From the NCBI GenBank assembly GCA_022600955.1, contig JAHZJK010000023.1:1-64000 (forward strand): a DNA stretch of 64,000 nucleotides. Reading direction: 5' to 3'. A program made the position numbers and the translations under genes. The DNA comes from Gammaproteobacteria bacterium. GTDB lineage: Bacteria; Pseudomonadota; Gammaproteobacteria; Steroidobacterales; Woeseiaceae. Positions within the stretch are counted from its first letter, which is position 1, and every line of letters begins with the position of its first letter. This document shows, piece after piece, positions 8,722-17,805 of the stretch. Below the pieces are notes generated by a model. It searched no databases. It saw only the letters and a program-made list of their open reading frames with translations, and had not been told where the DNA came from.

Positions 8722-9906
8722 ATGCAATACGAACCACAGCGAACACTGCCCGAGCCCGCTATGGACAGTGCCGCGCACAGCACCCGCGTAAGTGAGCATA
8801 TCGGCATGCGCATAGATGCCGCAGGCGGTTCGATCAGCTTCGCAGAGTTTATGCATGAGGCACTGTACGCGCCGGGTCTGGGCTACTACGCAGCAGGCAC
8901 CAAGAAGTTCGGCGAAGCCGGTGACTTCGTAACGGCGCCTGAGGTTTCCTCGGTGTTTGGTCGTGTACTTGCGCGGCAAATCGCGGAACTCAATGGTTCC
9001 GCGAGCGCAAATAACGTCATGGAGATAGGTGCGGGCAGCGGCAAGCTGGCTGTTGATATGTTGTTGGCACTGCAACAACTCGATGCACTGCCGGACAGTT
9101 ACCAGATACTGGAGGTGTCGGCCGATCTGCAACAGCGCCAGCAGGAAAAGCTGCAGTCTGAAGTACCACACTTGTTCGATCGTATTCACTGGTTGAGCGG
9201 AATGCCGGCGGCGTTTTCGGGAGTCATCGTCGCAAACGAAGTCCTTGATGCACTACCTGTTGAACGATTCGTGCGGCGCGCCGAAGGCGCCATGCAGTTG
9301 CGCGTTGGCAGAAGCGACGCCGGTTTTTCGACGCAGGAGGCGAAAGCGACCAGGCGCCTGGATGACTCGATTGCCGGGATCGAGGCGGACCTCGGTCACA
9401 CACTTGCTGACGGCTACGTGTCGGACGTTTGCCTCGCAGCGCAGGGCTGGATTGATGAAGTTGCTGCCTGCTTAGATACCGGTGCGATCCTGTTGTTCGA
9501 CTACGGTGTGTCGCGGCGTGAGTACTATGCGGTGGATCGCAGTGACGGTTGGCTACGGTGTCATTTCCGGCATCATGCGCACAACGACCCTTTGATCAAC
9601 GTCGGCATCCAGGATATTACGGCCTGGGTCGATTTCTCAGCTATTGCAGCGGCCGCTGTCGCCAATGACCTCGATATTCTCGGTTTCCAGACGCAGTCGC
9701 AGTTTCTGCTGAGCGGTGGGCTGCAGACAGAAATGGAGCAGTTCGCCGCGTTGCCACCTGTTGAGCAAATGAAGCTAACGTCTGAGATCAAAACACTTAC
9801 GTTACCGGGCGAAATGGGCGAAAATTTCAAATGCATGGGGCTGGCGCGCGGCGACATCGCTACACCGACAGCTTTTCAGTTCACGGACAGGACTAAAACA
9901 CTTTGA
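8722..9906 (+). CDS. MidA/NDUFAF7-family SAM-dependent methyltransferase
   Basis: About 394 residues. The family opening ISFAEFMHEALYAPGLGYYA is followed by FGEAGDFVTAPEVSSVFGRV and the SAM-binding motif VMEIGAGSGKLAVDML. VIVANEVLDALPVERF is typical of the DUF185/MidA family. The mitochondrial member NDUFAF7 methylates an arginine of complex I subunit NDUFS2, but bacterial targets are not established, so only the methyltransferase call is firm. I chose the ATG at 8722; the ATG at 8761 (MDSAAHS) is an alternative and neither has a good Shine-Dalgarno. It is divergent from the pteridine reductase and overlaps uppP by 4 nt. Confidence 0.87.
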   Translation: MQYEPQRTLPEPAMDSAAHSTRVSEHIGMRIDAAGGSISFAEFMHEALYAPGLGYYAAGTKKFGEAGDFVTAPEVSSVFGRVLARQIAELNGSASANNVMEIGAGSGKLAVDMLLALQQLDALPDSYQILEVSADLQQRQQEKLQSEVPHLFDRIHWLSGMPAAFSGVIVANEVLDALPVERFVRRAEGAMQLRVGRSDAGFSTQEAKATRRLDDSIAGIEADLGHTLADGYVSDVCLAAQGWIDEVAACLDTGAILLFDYGVSRREYYAVDRSDGWLRCHFRHHAHNDPLINVGIQDITAWVDFSAIAAAAVANDLDILGFQTQSQFLLSGGLQTEMEQFAALPPVEQMKLTSEIKTLTLPGEMGENFKCMGLARGDIATPTAFQFTDRTKTL

Positions 9907-10700
9907 CTACATTGCACATCGTCGTTCTCGCTATCGTTCAGGGCCTGACCGAGTTTCTTCCTATTTCCAGTTCGGGGCACCTGGTCCTCGTGCCTTACCT
10001 GTTTGCCTGGGCTGATCAGGGGCTCGCGTTTGATGTCGCCGTGCATTTCGGGTCCCTCATCGCAGTTTGCGTATTCTTTCGCAAGGACATTGCGTCGTTG
10101 CTGTCTGGCGGCGTGCAGGTCTTGAGTGGCAAGGTAACAACAACAGAGTCGCGTATGGCGCTCGGTATCGCACTTGCGACGATTCCCGCTGCTGTTGCCG
10201 GTTTGCTGTTTGCCGGCTGGATTGAAGCGAATCTGCGTGACCCGATGGTCATCGTATATACGCTCGCGGGGTACGGAATCCTGATGGCGCTGGCGGACCG
10301 CTTCGGCAAACACACACGCGCAATTAATGATGTCGGTATTAAAGAGGCGTTCATGATCGGCTGCGCTCAGGCTCTGGCTCTGATTCCGGGAACTTCACGC
10401 TCGGGCGTAACCATTACCGCGGCGCGGTTTCTGGGTTTCGAGCGCAAGGATGCGGCACGCTTTTCTTTTCTGCTTTCCGCGCCGGTAATTTTCCTCGCCG
10501 CAGGCTACAAGTTTTACGGACTGCTAACGGGTGACGAGACCGTTGCATGGGGACAACTGGCGCTCGGCGCTGCGGTATCTTGCGTCGTCGCATACCTGAG
10601 CATCGAGTTTTTCATGCGCGTTGTGACCCGCATCGGGCTTGCGCCTTTTGCTGTGTACCGGCTCATACTGGCCGCAATAATCCTCTATGTACTGGTTTAG
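9903..10700 (+). CDS. uppP: undecaprenyl-diphosphatase UppP/BacA
   Basis: A 265-residue integral membrane phosphatase that regenerates undecaprenyl phosphate for peptidoglycan and LPS O-antigen assembly. Both active-site motifs are present: the first in EFLPISSSGHLVLVPYLF near the N-terminus, the second in LIPGTSRSGVTITAARFLGF near the middle. Several long hydrophobic helices match the family topology. The start is a TTG overlapping the methyltransferase stop (TTGA). The 3' end overlaps the next gene by 14 nt, so the three genes are likely one transcript. Confidence 0.95.
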   Translation: MTTLHIVVLAIVQGLTEFLPISSSGHLVLVPYLFAWADQGLAFDVAVHFGSLIAVCVFFRKDIASLLSGGVQVLSGKVTTTESRMALGIALATIPAAVAGLLFAGWIEANLRDPMVIVYTLAGYGILMALADRFGKHTRAINDVGIKEAFMIGCAQALALIPGTSRSGVTITAARFLGFERKDAARFSFLLSAPVIFLAAGYKFYGLLTGDETVAWGQLALGAAVSCVVAYLSIEFFMRVVTRIGLAPFAVYRLILAAIILYVLV

Positions 10701-11520
10701 GATTTCACTGCTTCTGCTTGTAAGTCCGGCATGGGCGCTGGAGGGTTATATTTTGGGCGGCGGCGCTGAAGTCGATTCGGCGGACGGTCTGAGCGCCAGC
10801 GTCATCGCGGATTTTGGTCTGGCGGAAGATACCTGGTTGTCGATGGCCTATGGGCGCAGCACATCAGACTTGCCGCGCGACTTGACGCTGACCACGAGCT
10901 ACGGCGACATCGGCCTCGACCACCTGTTCGATCCGGTCGGCATACGCTTGGGGCTTTCCTATTGGGGCGACAACGATATTCTCGATTCGATTGATACGAG
11001 AGGTTCGTTGTACTGGCGCGGAAAGAAGCAATCTCTGGCGCTAGAGCTCGAGTTTCGAGATTTCGAGTTCGATATCCCTTCGAATGATTTTCTGGCCCGG
11101 CGTGACATTCAGTTCAATGCGAAAGGCATTGGCTTTGGCTCCCGATTCGATCTCGGAGATAAAGCCAGTCTTGGCGTTTCCGGGATGCACTACGACTACA
11201 ACGTAAATCTGCGCCTGGCACCCAATCAGGGCATTGTCGACTTGCTGTCAGTTTCCCGTTTGAGTCTGATCAACAGCCTGATTGACTATCGTGCAAGTGT
11301 GCGGCTGGGCATTGACGCCGGCGACAAGCGCTGGTCACTGGATGTCGCAACCTGGGAGGGTTCTGTCGACGGCAGCAAGACGGTATCAACCACGCTGAGT
11401 TTTCTGACACCGCTTGGGAAGAACAATGACCTGGAGTTTTCAGTGGGAGTTGATGATTCAGATGCCTATGGTTCCGTTACGTTGTTCTCCGTATTCCTGT
11501 TCTTCTACGGCGCTCCCTGA
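10687..11520 (+). CDS. unassigned exported protein, probable outer-membrane beta-barrel
   Basis: I do not recognise a named family in this 277-residue protein. It has a signal peptide (MYWFRISLLLLVSPAWA). The mature part is rich in alternating hydrophobic and polar strands with Gly and aromatic residues (LSMAYGRSTSDL, IRLGLSYWGDNDI, SVRLGIDAGDKRWSLDV). It has no Cys and ends in a hydrophobic strand, VTLFSVFLFFYGAP. That pattern suggests a small beta-barrel of 10-14 strands. The last residue is Pro rather than the usual Phe/Tyr/Trp, which argues mildly against a BAM-inserted barrel. It overlaps uppP by 14 nt at its start and the opposing cca gene by 16 nt at its end. Confidence 0.7.
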   Translation: MYWFRISLLLLVSPAWALEGYILGGGAEVDSADGLSASVIADFGLAEDTWLSMAYGRSTSDLPRDLTLTTSYGDIGLDHLFDPVGIRLGLSYWGDNDILDSIDTRGSLYWRGKKQSLALELEFRDFEFDIPSNDFLARRDIQFNAKGIGFGSRFDLGDKASLGVSGMHYDYNVNLRLAPNQGIVDLLSVSRLSLINSLIDYRASVRLGIDAGDKRWSLDVATWEGSVDGSKTVSTTLSFLTPLGKNNDLEFSVGVDDSDAYGSVTLFSVFLFFYGAP

Positions 11521-12737
11521 TACGAGCGCATGTAGTCGGCAATCGCTGATCGACGAGCTTTCTTGATAGCCGCTGGAATCTTCGGACCATCGTGCTGCTG
11601 CGCAATAGCGCCGGCGTCCACGCTGCTTGCAGCACGAAACGCGCCACGCAGGTATTCGCTCTGCGGATATCGACGATTCTCGAGCCCCGTCCGTCCACGC
11701 GCATCCGCCTCGCACGCGAGCAGGAACTGCTCGAAGCGTTGCGGTCGGCGAAAAGCGTCGGTTTTTTCAAGCACCTTGAGAATCGTCTTGTCGCGTAGCT
11801 CCAGGGCACGATGACAGTGTGTGTGGTACTCGGCGACGATCATGCCGAGGTCGCGGCATGCTCTCGGTACAGGCAATCGCGTGCACAGTTGTCGAATTAG
11901 CTTGCTGCCGCGAATTTCATGACCCGGGTGGCTTGGCAGTTTGTCTTTCGGCGTTGTGGCTTTGCCGAGGTCATGCGTGAGTGCGGCAAAACGCACCTCC
12001 AGATCCTGGCTGATCGCTTCTGCCTGCTCAAGAACCATCATCGTATGCAGGCCGGTGTCGATTTCAGGATGCCATTTCTCCGGCTGTGGCACGCCGAACA
12101 AGTCGTTCACTTCCGGAAAAATCACGGCCAGTGCGCCGCAGTCTCGCAGTGCCTCGAAATAGACTCTCGAGTTATTGCCGGAAAGTGCCTGCTCTGTTTC
12201 CTTCCACACGCGATCGGCAACCAGGGCATCGACTTCACCCGCGTCCACCATGCCGCGCATGAGCTGCATCGTATCGTCGGCTATTGTAAATCCTAGTGCC
12301 GCAAATCGCGCCGCAAATTTCGCTACGCGCAGGATTCGCACGGGGTCTTCGCCGAATGCATCCGATACGTGTCGGAGCACCTTGTTGCGCACATCCTCGA
12401 TGCCACCGCACGGATCGACAAGGCGACCGGCTGCATCCTTTGCTATGGCATTGATCGTCAGGTCGCGCCGCTGCAGGTCTTCCTCGATAGAAACGTCAGG
12501 CGAGAAATCAAACGAAAAGCCGTGATAACCCGGCGCGGTTTTTCGCTCCGTTCGGGCCAATGCATATTCTTCCCGCGTTTCCGGGTGCAGAAACACGGGA
12601 AAGTCCTTACCAACCTGGTTGTAGCCAAGTCCGGTCAGTTGCTGTGGCGTTGCGCCCACGACGCACCAATCCCGCTCCCGATGCGGGATACCCAATTGTT
12701 CATCGCGAACAGCGCCACCGACAAGATAGATTTGCAT
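11505..12737 (-). CDS. cca: multifunctional CCA tRNA nucleotidyltransferase
   Basis: A 410-residue enzyme that adds or repairs the 3' CCA of tRNAs without a template. The N-terminus MQIYLVGGAVRDEQLG is the class II nucleotidyltransferase glycine motif, and the metal-binding Asp segment RERDWCVVGATP follows it. RRDLTINAIAKDAAG and the RNA-binding RILRVAKFAARFA come next. An HD phosphohydrolase domain (FAALTHDLGKATTP) marks the longer gammaproteobacterial type, which also has 2'-phosphatase and phosphodiesterase activity. The frame is open further upstream, but the family start is the ATG at 12737. It is divergent from the aminopeptidase gene across 61 bp. Confidence 0.95.
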   Translation of the reverse strand: MQIYLVGGAVRDEQLGIPHRERDWCVVGATPQQLTGLGYNQVGKDFPVFLHPETREEYALARTERKTAPGYHGFSFDFSPDVSIEEDLQRRDLTINAIAKDAAGRLVDPCGGIEDVRNKVLRHVSDAFGEDPVRILRVAKFAARFAALGFTIADDTMQLMRGMVDAGEVDALVADRVWKETEQALSGNNSRVYFEALRDCGALAVIFPEVNDLFGVPQPEKWHPEIDTGLHTMMVLEQAEAISQDLEVRFAALTHDLGKATTPKDKLPSHPGHEIRGSKLIRQLCTRLPVPRACRDLGMIVAEYHTHCHRALELRDKTILKVLEKTDAFRRPQRFEQFLLACEADARGRTGLENRRYPQSEYLRGAFRAASSVDAGAIAQQHDGPKIPAAIKKARRSAIADYMRSYQGAP

Positions 12738-12798
12738 GTGCCAATAGTAACTGACAAAAGCGGTTGACGTGCCGCCCGCGCTGGCAGCAGAGTTAGGC

Positions 12799-13812
12799 AT
12801 GCTCAGAGTATTGCTACTACTTGTCGCCTGTTGCGCTTTGCCAGGGTGTTACTACATGCAGGCCGCTGCCGGGCAATGGGAAGTGGTGCGAAAACGCGAG
12901 CCGCTTGCAGAAGTGGTCGCACATCCGGATACCAGCCCGGAATTGGCGGCGAAACTGCAGTTGCTGGACGAGGCTCGGGATTTCTCGATCGCCGTACTGC
13001 ACTTGCCGGACAACAAGAGCTACAGAAGCTATGCAGATCTGGGGCGTGACTATGTCGTCTGGAACGTTTTCGCGGCGCCTGAGTTTTCGCTGCAACCGAA
13101 ACAATGGTGTTTTCCGGTTGCGGGTTGCGTCAGCTACCGTGGCTATTTCAAGCGGGATGCGGCGATCAGGAAGTCGGAACGACTGCAAGAGCAGGGATTC
13201 GATGTCGCTGTTGGCGGCGTCGCGGCCTATTCAACGCTCGGCAACTTCGATGATCCGCTCCTGAACACAATGATGGGCTGGGACGACGTTGCGCTGGTGG
13301 CGTTGTTGTTTCACGAACTCGCACACCAGGTAGTCTACGTTCGTGACGATTCCGCATTTAACGAGTCGTTCGCAACGGCAGTTGAAGAATTCGGTGTTGC
13401 GCGCTGGCTCGAGTCACGCGGTGAGCTGGCGCGCTACGAGGAATATCAGAAAGGTCGCGAGTACCGGCAACGTTTGATGCGACTCGTCGCGCGCGCGCGA
13501 ACAGATCTTGGAGCGGTCTATAACTCTGTAGAGAACGACGAAGAAATACGCCAGAGAAAGGCACAGCGTCTGCAGCAACTTGCGGACGACGTTGTTACAG
13601 AAGCCAGGGATTCCGGCAAGGAGCCGTCGGCCTGGCTAAGCGGCCGATTGAACAATGCGAGGCTAATCTCAATGACCTTGTACGAGGGAGACTTGCCAGC
13701 ATTTCGTTTATTGCTTGCCGAGTGCGATCAGGATATTCGCTGTTTCTACGAGCGCGCGCGAGAACTTGCGGCAATGGATGCGGACCGGCGAGCTGCAGCG
13801 CTTGGGCGCTGA
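12799..13812 (+). CDS. predicted zinc aminopeptidase lipoprotein (COG4324 type)
   Basis: A 337-residue predicted lipoprotein with a short signal ending in LPGC (C17). It contains the zinc motif HELAHQ (H172, E173, H176) followed by NESFATAVEEFG, whose Glu is a plausible third metal ligand. This matches the predicted aminopeptidase family often listed as COG4324. Substrate and physiological role are unknown. The C-terminal half is helical and charged. I chose the ATG at 12799 because it gives a clean lipoprotein signal; the frame extends 30 nt further upstream. The stop lies 6 bp from the slt stop on the other strand. Confidence 0.8.
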   Translation: MLRVLLLLVACCALPGCYYMQAAAGQWEVVRKREPLAEVVAHPDTSPELAAKLQLLDEARDFSIAVLHLPDNKSYRSYADLGRDYVVWNVFAAPEFSLQPKQWCFPVAGCVSYRGYFKRDAAIRKSERLQEQGFDVAVGGVAAYSTLGNFDDPLLNTMMGWDDVALVALLFHELAHQVVYVRDDSAFNESFATAVEEFGVARWLESRGELARYEEYQKGREYRQRLMRLVARARTDLGAVYNSVENDEEIRQRKAQRLQQLADDVVTEARDSGKEPSAWLSGRLNNARLISMTLYEGDLPAFRLLLAECDQDIRCFYERARELAAMDADRRAAALGR

Positions 13813-13818
13813 TCAATA

Positions 13819-15792
13819 CTAGCGTTGCGCAACCTGCGGCTCGCTTGCGGCTGGACGGACCTGCAGCAGTTCGTCGGACAAGCGCCGCACCTGTCCCGTC
13901 AGTCGCCAATGAAATATCGCCTGAGCAGCAAGCACGCGTTTTACGTACTTACGTGTCTCATTGAACGGGATGTTCTCTATCCAGATTCGCGCATCGATAT
14001 TCCCAGCTTCTGGTAGCCAGCGATCCACACGATGCGGACCCGCATTGTAGGCCGCAGTCGCAAGGACCTGGTTACCACCATAGCGTTGCGACATCTTGCC
14101 AAGATACGTTGTACCGAGTCGGATATTGGTTTCGGCGTGAGTCAGGGTGGTAAGGCCAGAGTAGGGTAGTCGCAGTTCCTTCGCGACATCTCGCCCGGTC
14201 GCCGGCATCAGTTGCATCAGGCCGACCGCGCCAGCGCTGGAACGAATGTCACGCATGAACAGGCTCTCGCTACGCGCGATTCCGTAGGCCCAGGTCGGTG
14301 CAATACTCGCCCGCGTCGATGACGCTTCGAAGCTCGTTTGGTAGGGCAGTGGGTAGCGTAGTGCGAGATCATCGTACTCGCCCAATCTCGCAGCCGTCGC
14401 TATTGCGCGCGAATGCCAGCCCCAGCGGTCCGCAAGAATCGCGGCCTGCATTTGTTCCTCGTCGCTGAGGTAACGAATGACGGCATCCCATTCGGAGCGC
14501 CCACGCCCATCCTGCCCAACGAGAAACAGCTCCCTGGCCCGAACAATCGAAGGCCGGGCCTCGATGGCGGCGATCATCGTTTCATTCACGAGCAAGCGGC
14601 TGTCGCCAAGCGCGTATTCCTTGCCGAGCTCGTCGGCTGCGAGGAATCCGTAGTAGCTGCGCTCGCCACTGAGCAATTCCAGTTCTTCCCGGGCAGCCAG
14701 AACCTGTCCCGACCGATGCAATGCGACTGCGCGCCAATAGCGCCACTCCTCGGTGGATTTCTCAGCCGGATCCATCAGCGAAATGTCCACGAGGAGATTG
14801 TTCCAGTTGGCGCTCCTGAGACTCACGCGCGCGCGCCAACGCAAGACTTCAATGTTCTGCGCGGCCGGCGGTAAGGCATTCAGGCGTGAATAGGCGCCTG
14901 GTAAATTGTCGCGCGCTGTCCAAAGGGCGATGTGTTGCGCGGACAGAAGCTTTTGCTTCTCGGAAAAAGGTTGCGTGCGCAGCAGCCTGTTCCAGAGTTC
15001 GTGCGCGATCTCCGGGTCACGGTATGTAAGACGTTCTGTCGCATAGGCCAGTTGTGCTCGCAGGGTGTCGCTGTTGCCCCGGTGCCGTGAACGAAGAAAG
15101 TCTTCAGGATTGGCTTGCGCCTGTTGCCACTGTGTGGCTGTTTCGACGTGCGCTGCATCGATCTTCTTCCCAAGCCAGCGGGCCAGCGCAAATTCGCGAG
15201 CTTCTATCGCCAATGCATAGCGCTTGCGATAGTCCGCGTCGCCTAGCAGATGCTTCGTGCCAAGGTACTTGAAGACCGGGTCGCATTCTTTGACCTGGCT
15301 CCGACCGACGGTCCACAGGTCAATAGCCCTGTGAATAACGCGCTGGGGCCGGCCGGCGTCCAGCTCCGCTTGCAAAGCAAGGCAGTCGAGCGAGGCGATA
15401 TCCTGACCCTGGTAAAACTGCTGGTAGATGTGCAAATAGTCGCCAAGGTCGCCATCCCGAACCGCGTTCAGCGCATAGCGATAACGCAATTCACGCGCTG
15501 GCTTCAGGGTGCCGTATTTGAGCAGGAAGGTGTCGACCTCGACAGCCGGGACTTGCTTAATGTTGGCTTTCAGCCATGTCGCCCGCAGGTCGGGCCAGAG
15601 TACATAGCGTTGCAGTAAGTCGTGCTCGGCGCGCGTCAGGTCGTCGACTTGTTGCCAGCTGCCGCGTTCGACATCAGCATAAACGGCACGAAACAACTCG
15701 CGCTGTTGATCCAGGTCAGCTGCTTGCGCGGCAACGCTTGCGAGTACACCAAGCAGAGCGCTGATTCGGGCGACAGTTAGCAGCTTCGTCAT
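13819..15792 (-). CDS. slt: soluble lytic murein transglycosylase
   Basis: A 657-residue periplasmic enzyme that cleaves the MurNAc-GlcNAc bond of peptidoglycan to form 1,6-anhydroMurNAc. The signal peptide ends about residue 24 (LASVAAQA). The long middle section is all-helical, matching the doughnut-shaped superhelical domain of Slt70. The catalytic SLT domain near the C-terminus has YGIARSESLFMRD with the catalytic Glu near residue 510. It also has AVGLMQLMPATGRDVA and ATAAYNAGPHRVDRWLP. Length is close to Slt70 (645). It is transcribed towards the aminopeptidase gene, and degQ lies 35 bp upstream on the same strand. Confidence 0.93.
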   Translation of the reverse strand: MTKLLTVARISALLGVLASVAAQAADLDQQRELFRAVYADVERGSWQQVDDLTRAEHDLLQRYVLWPDLRATWLKANIKQVPAVEVDTFLLKYGTLKPARELRYRYALNAVRDGDLGDYLHIYQQFYQGQDIASLDCLALQAELDAGRPQRVIHRAIDLWTVGRSQVKECDPVFKYLGTKHLLGDADYRKRYALAIEAREFALARWLGKKIDAAHVETATQWQQAQANPEDFLRSRHRGNSDTLRAQLAYATERLTYRDPEIAHELWNRLLRTQPFSEKQKLLSAQHIALWTARDNLPGAYSRLNALPPAAQNIEVLRWRARVSLRSANWNNLLVDISLMDPAEKSTEEWRYWRAVALHRSGQVLAAREELELLSGERSYYGFLAADELGKEYALGDSRLLVNETMIAAIEARPSIVRARELFLVGQDGRGRSEWDAVIRYLSDEEQMQAAILADRWGWHSRAIATAARLGEYDDLALRYPLPYQTSFEASSTRASIAPTWAYGIARSESLFMRDIRSSAGAVGLMQLMPATGRDVAKELRLPYSGLTTLTHAETNIRLGTTYLGKMSQRYGGNQVLATAAYNAGPHRVDRWLPEAGNIDARIWIENIPFNETRKYVKRVLAAQAIFHWRLTGQVRRLSDELLQVRPAASEPQVAQR

Positions 15793-15827
15793 GGGCCAGT
15801 CACATACCTCACGGGTGAGCTGCCAGT

Positions 15828-17174
15828 CTATCGAATCTGGAACATCAGTGCTCGATCGCCGCGGCGAACGTTCAAGAACAGAATTCTGTTTCGTGAGGCA
15901 ACCTCACGCAGATCCTGGAGATCCTCGATACCGGTTCTGTTGACATGGGTGATCAGGTCTCCGGTGCGCAGTCCGCGCTGGGCTGCGGCGCTGCCTTCCT
16001 GGACTTCGCCAATTTCGACGCCATCAGTCGATGCGGTCGTTGCAGTCGAAAATACCGAGCCGGCGAGTCCGGGATGAATTTCTTCACCCAGTATCATTTG
16101 TGCTTGTGCTCGGCCCAACTCGGCGCGCGTCGACAACGTGCTGTTGTCACGCATGTACTTGATACGAATTTGTTCGCCGGACCTTAACAGCCCGATGCGA
16201 TTGCGAAGTTCGGGCGCCCCATCAACCCGTTTACCGTTGACCTCAACGATAATATCGCCAACCTGCAAACCGGCGTCTTCTGCTGCCGAATCTTGCTGAA
16301 TACCGGTGATGAGTGCGCCGTTCTCGATATCGTTACCGAGTGCTTCTGCGGCTTCGGAATCAATGGTCTGAATGTTGACGCCCAGCAAGCCACGACGAAT
16401 CTCTCCGAAATCCAGAATCTGGTTCATTATCGAGCTGGCAATTTCTGTAGGAACAGCAAAGCCGATGCCAACATTGCCGCCGGAGCGGCTGATGATCGCC
16501 GAATTGATGCCGATCAGTTCGCCGTTCATGTTTACGAGAGCACCGCCGGAATTACCTGGATTAATGGAGGCATCTGTCTGGATGAAATCTTCATAGCCGT
16601 CGCGGCTTATGCCAGTTCTGCCCAAGGCGCTGATAATGCCGGACGTCACGGTGTGGCCGAGCCCGAAAGGGTTGCCTATCGCCAGAACAAAGTCACCAAC
16701 GCGCGCACCGGTCGAGTCGCCGATGGGCATTTCAGTCAGTCCTTCGGCATCTACCTTGATGACGGCAATATCGGTCGCCGGGTCCGAGCCCACGATCTCT
16801 GCATCGAGAACCTTGCCGTCATACAGCGAAATCTGGATTTCGTCTGCTTCTCCGATGACATGATGGTTGGTCAGAATGTAGCCCCGCTCCGCGTCAACAA
16901 TCACTCCGGAACCTGCACTGACAGCTTCTCGCATACCGCCTGGTGTGTCGGGCAGACCAAAAAAACGCCGGAAAGCTTCATCGCCAAACTGTCCGCCACG
17001 ACGGGTCACAGTCTGGCTAACGCGAATATTGACGACCGCCGGAGAGGTTTCCTCGACCAATGGCGCGAGGCTGGTTACAGGCTCGCCCTTGACAGTTTGC
17101 GGCAATGCCGCCTGTGTCGTGCTAATGGCGAGCAGCGTCAGTATGGCTGTCAGGGAGGCTCGGGTTTTCGTCAT
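15828..17174 (-). CDS. degQ: periplasmic Do-family serine endoprotease
   Basis: A 448-residue trypsin-like HtrA protease of periplasmic quality control. The signal peptide ends near QAA (residue 23). The protease domain shows the His of TNHHVIGEA (about H105), the Asp of PATDIAVIKV and the Ser of SINPGNSGGALVN. Two PDZ domains follow (RRGLLGVNIQTI, and GVEIGEVQEGSAAAQRGLRT). Two PDZ domains and a short Q-linker favour DegQ or DegP over the single-PDZ, anchored DegS. The start is the ATG at 17174; an in-frame TTG lies 15 nt upstream. I see no convincing sigma-E promoter. It lies in the same direction as hsp20, beyond a terminator-like hairpin. Confidence 0.92.
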   Translation of the reverse strand: MTKTRASLTAILTLLAISTTQAALPQTVKGEPVTSLAPLVEETSPAVVNIRVSQTVTRRGGQFGDEAFRRFFGLPDTPGGMREAVSAGSGVIVDAERGYILTNHHVIGEADEIQISLYDGKVLDAEIVGSDPATDIAVIKVDAEGLTEMPIGDSTGARVGDFVLAIGNPFGLGHTVTSGIISALGRTGISRDGYEDFIQTDASINPGNSGGALVNMNGELIGINSAIISRSGGNVGIGFAVPTEIASSIMNQILDFGEIRRGLLGVNIQTIDSEAAEALGNDIENGALITGIQQDSAAEDAGLQVGDIIVEVNGKRVDGAPELRNRIGLLRSGEQIRIKYMRDNSTLSTRAELGRAQAQMILGEEIHPGLAGSVFSTATTASTDGVEIGEVQEGSAAAQRGLRTGDLITHVNRTGIEDLQDLREVASRNRILFLNVRRGDRALMFQIR

Positions 17175-17280
17175 AGTTTTAATTCTCAATAAAAGCGATG
17201 GATTGCAGTGATACTAGGGTTTAGAGCTGAATCCCCCGTGAATGTTCAATTCAGGGGATATTATAGGTCTTTAACAAGAT

Positions 17281-17311
17281 GCCCGGGCGCAACGATAGGT
17301 CGCACCCGGGC
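17281..17311 (-). terminator. terminator-like hairpin after the small heat-shock gene
   Basis: A 13-bp stem (17281-17293 with 17299-17311, 5-nt loop) begins 17 nt past the hsp20 stop. Two positions that mismatch on the plus strand become G-U pairs in minus-strand RNA, so the hairpin is complete only in the hsp20 transcript. It is followed by ATCTTGTT, a weak U tract. It probably separates hsp20 from degQ. Confidence 0.6.
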
Positions 17312-17328
17312 GTTATTGTCAAAATGGC

Positions 17329-17769
17329 TCAGGCGGCCTCTACGGAGATACGACGCGCCTGTATTTCCGGAAGTTTCGGAATGACAACTTCGAGTATGCC
17401 GTTGCGACTCTTCGCCGTAATGGCTTCAGCATCTGCGGCTTCGGGCAGTGTGAAGCGCCGCTGGAAGCGCCCGCTTGAGCGTTCGATGCGGCGTGCGCCC
17501 GCTTCCTCGCTGATTTCCTCGGCCTGGCGTTCCCCGGATACCGTCAGAATGCCGGCGTCCATGGACACGTCGATAGCGTCCGCGTCCACGCCCGGAACAT
17601 CGGCGCGCAACACGAAGCGGCCCGTTTCTTCAACGATATCGACCGCCGGGACCCAGCGCGTGGCAGGCTCATCGGCGTCGTCGTTGAGTGTCCGCCGGGT
17701 CGCCAGGCGGTTGAAATCGTGATGCAGCAGGTCCGTCAATGACCAGGGTTCGAAGCGGGTTATGTTCAT
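17329..17769 (-). CDS. small heat-shock protein, Hsp20/alpha-crystallin family
   Basis: A 146-residue ATP-independent holdase chaperone. The alpha-crystallin domain occupies about residues 40-140 (VDIVEETGRFVLRADVPGVD, GILTVSGERQAEE). It ends with the family signature segment AKSRNGILEVVIPK. It resembles the HspC/IbpA-like class that begins with MNITRFEPWSLTDLLHHDFNR. A Shine-Dalgarno-like GGAG lies 6 nt before the ATG. A heat-shock sigma-32-type promoter is visible upstream, which fits induction by misfolded protein. It is divergent from nrdJ across 471 bp. Confidence 0.93.
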   Translation of the reverse strand: MNITRFEPWSLTDLLHHDFNRLATRRTLNDDADEPATRWVPAVDIVEETGRFVLRADVPGVDADAIDVSMDAGILTVSGERQAEEISEEAGARRIERSSGRFQRRFTLPEAADAEAITAKSRNGILEVVIPKLPEIQARRISVEAA

Positions 17770-17805
17770 GTTTATCTCCAGATTAGGGGGTCTCGATGCA
17801 CGCTA

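Noticed and set aside
8704..9189. N-terminal extension of the SDR frame upstream of 8703
   Set aside because: These codons lie inside the MidA-like gene on the other strand and do not resemble any SDR N-terminus; the Rossmann fold begins after 8703.
16293..17192. Long open frame on the plus strand opposite degQ (299 codons)
   Set aside because: It is antisense to a gene with full catalytic and PDZ motifs, shows no domain of its own, and has the composition expected of a shadow frame in GC-rich coding DNA.
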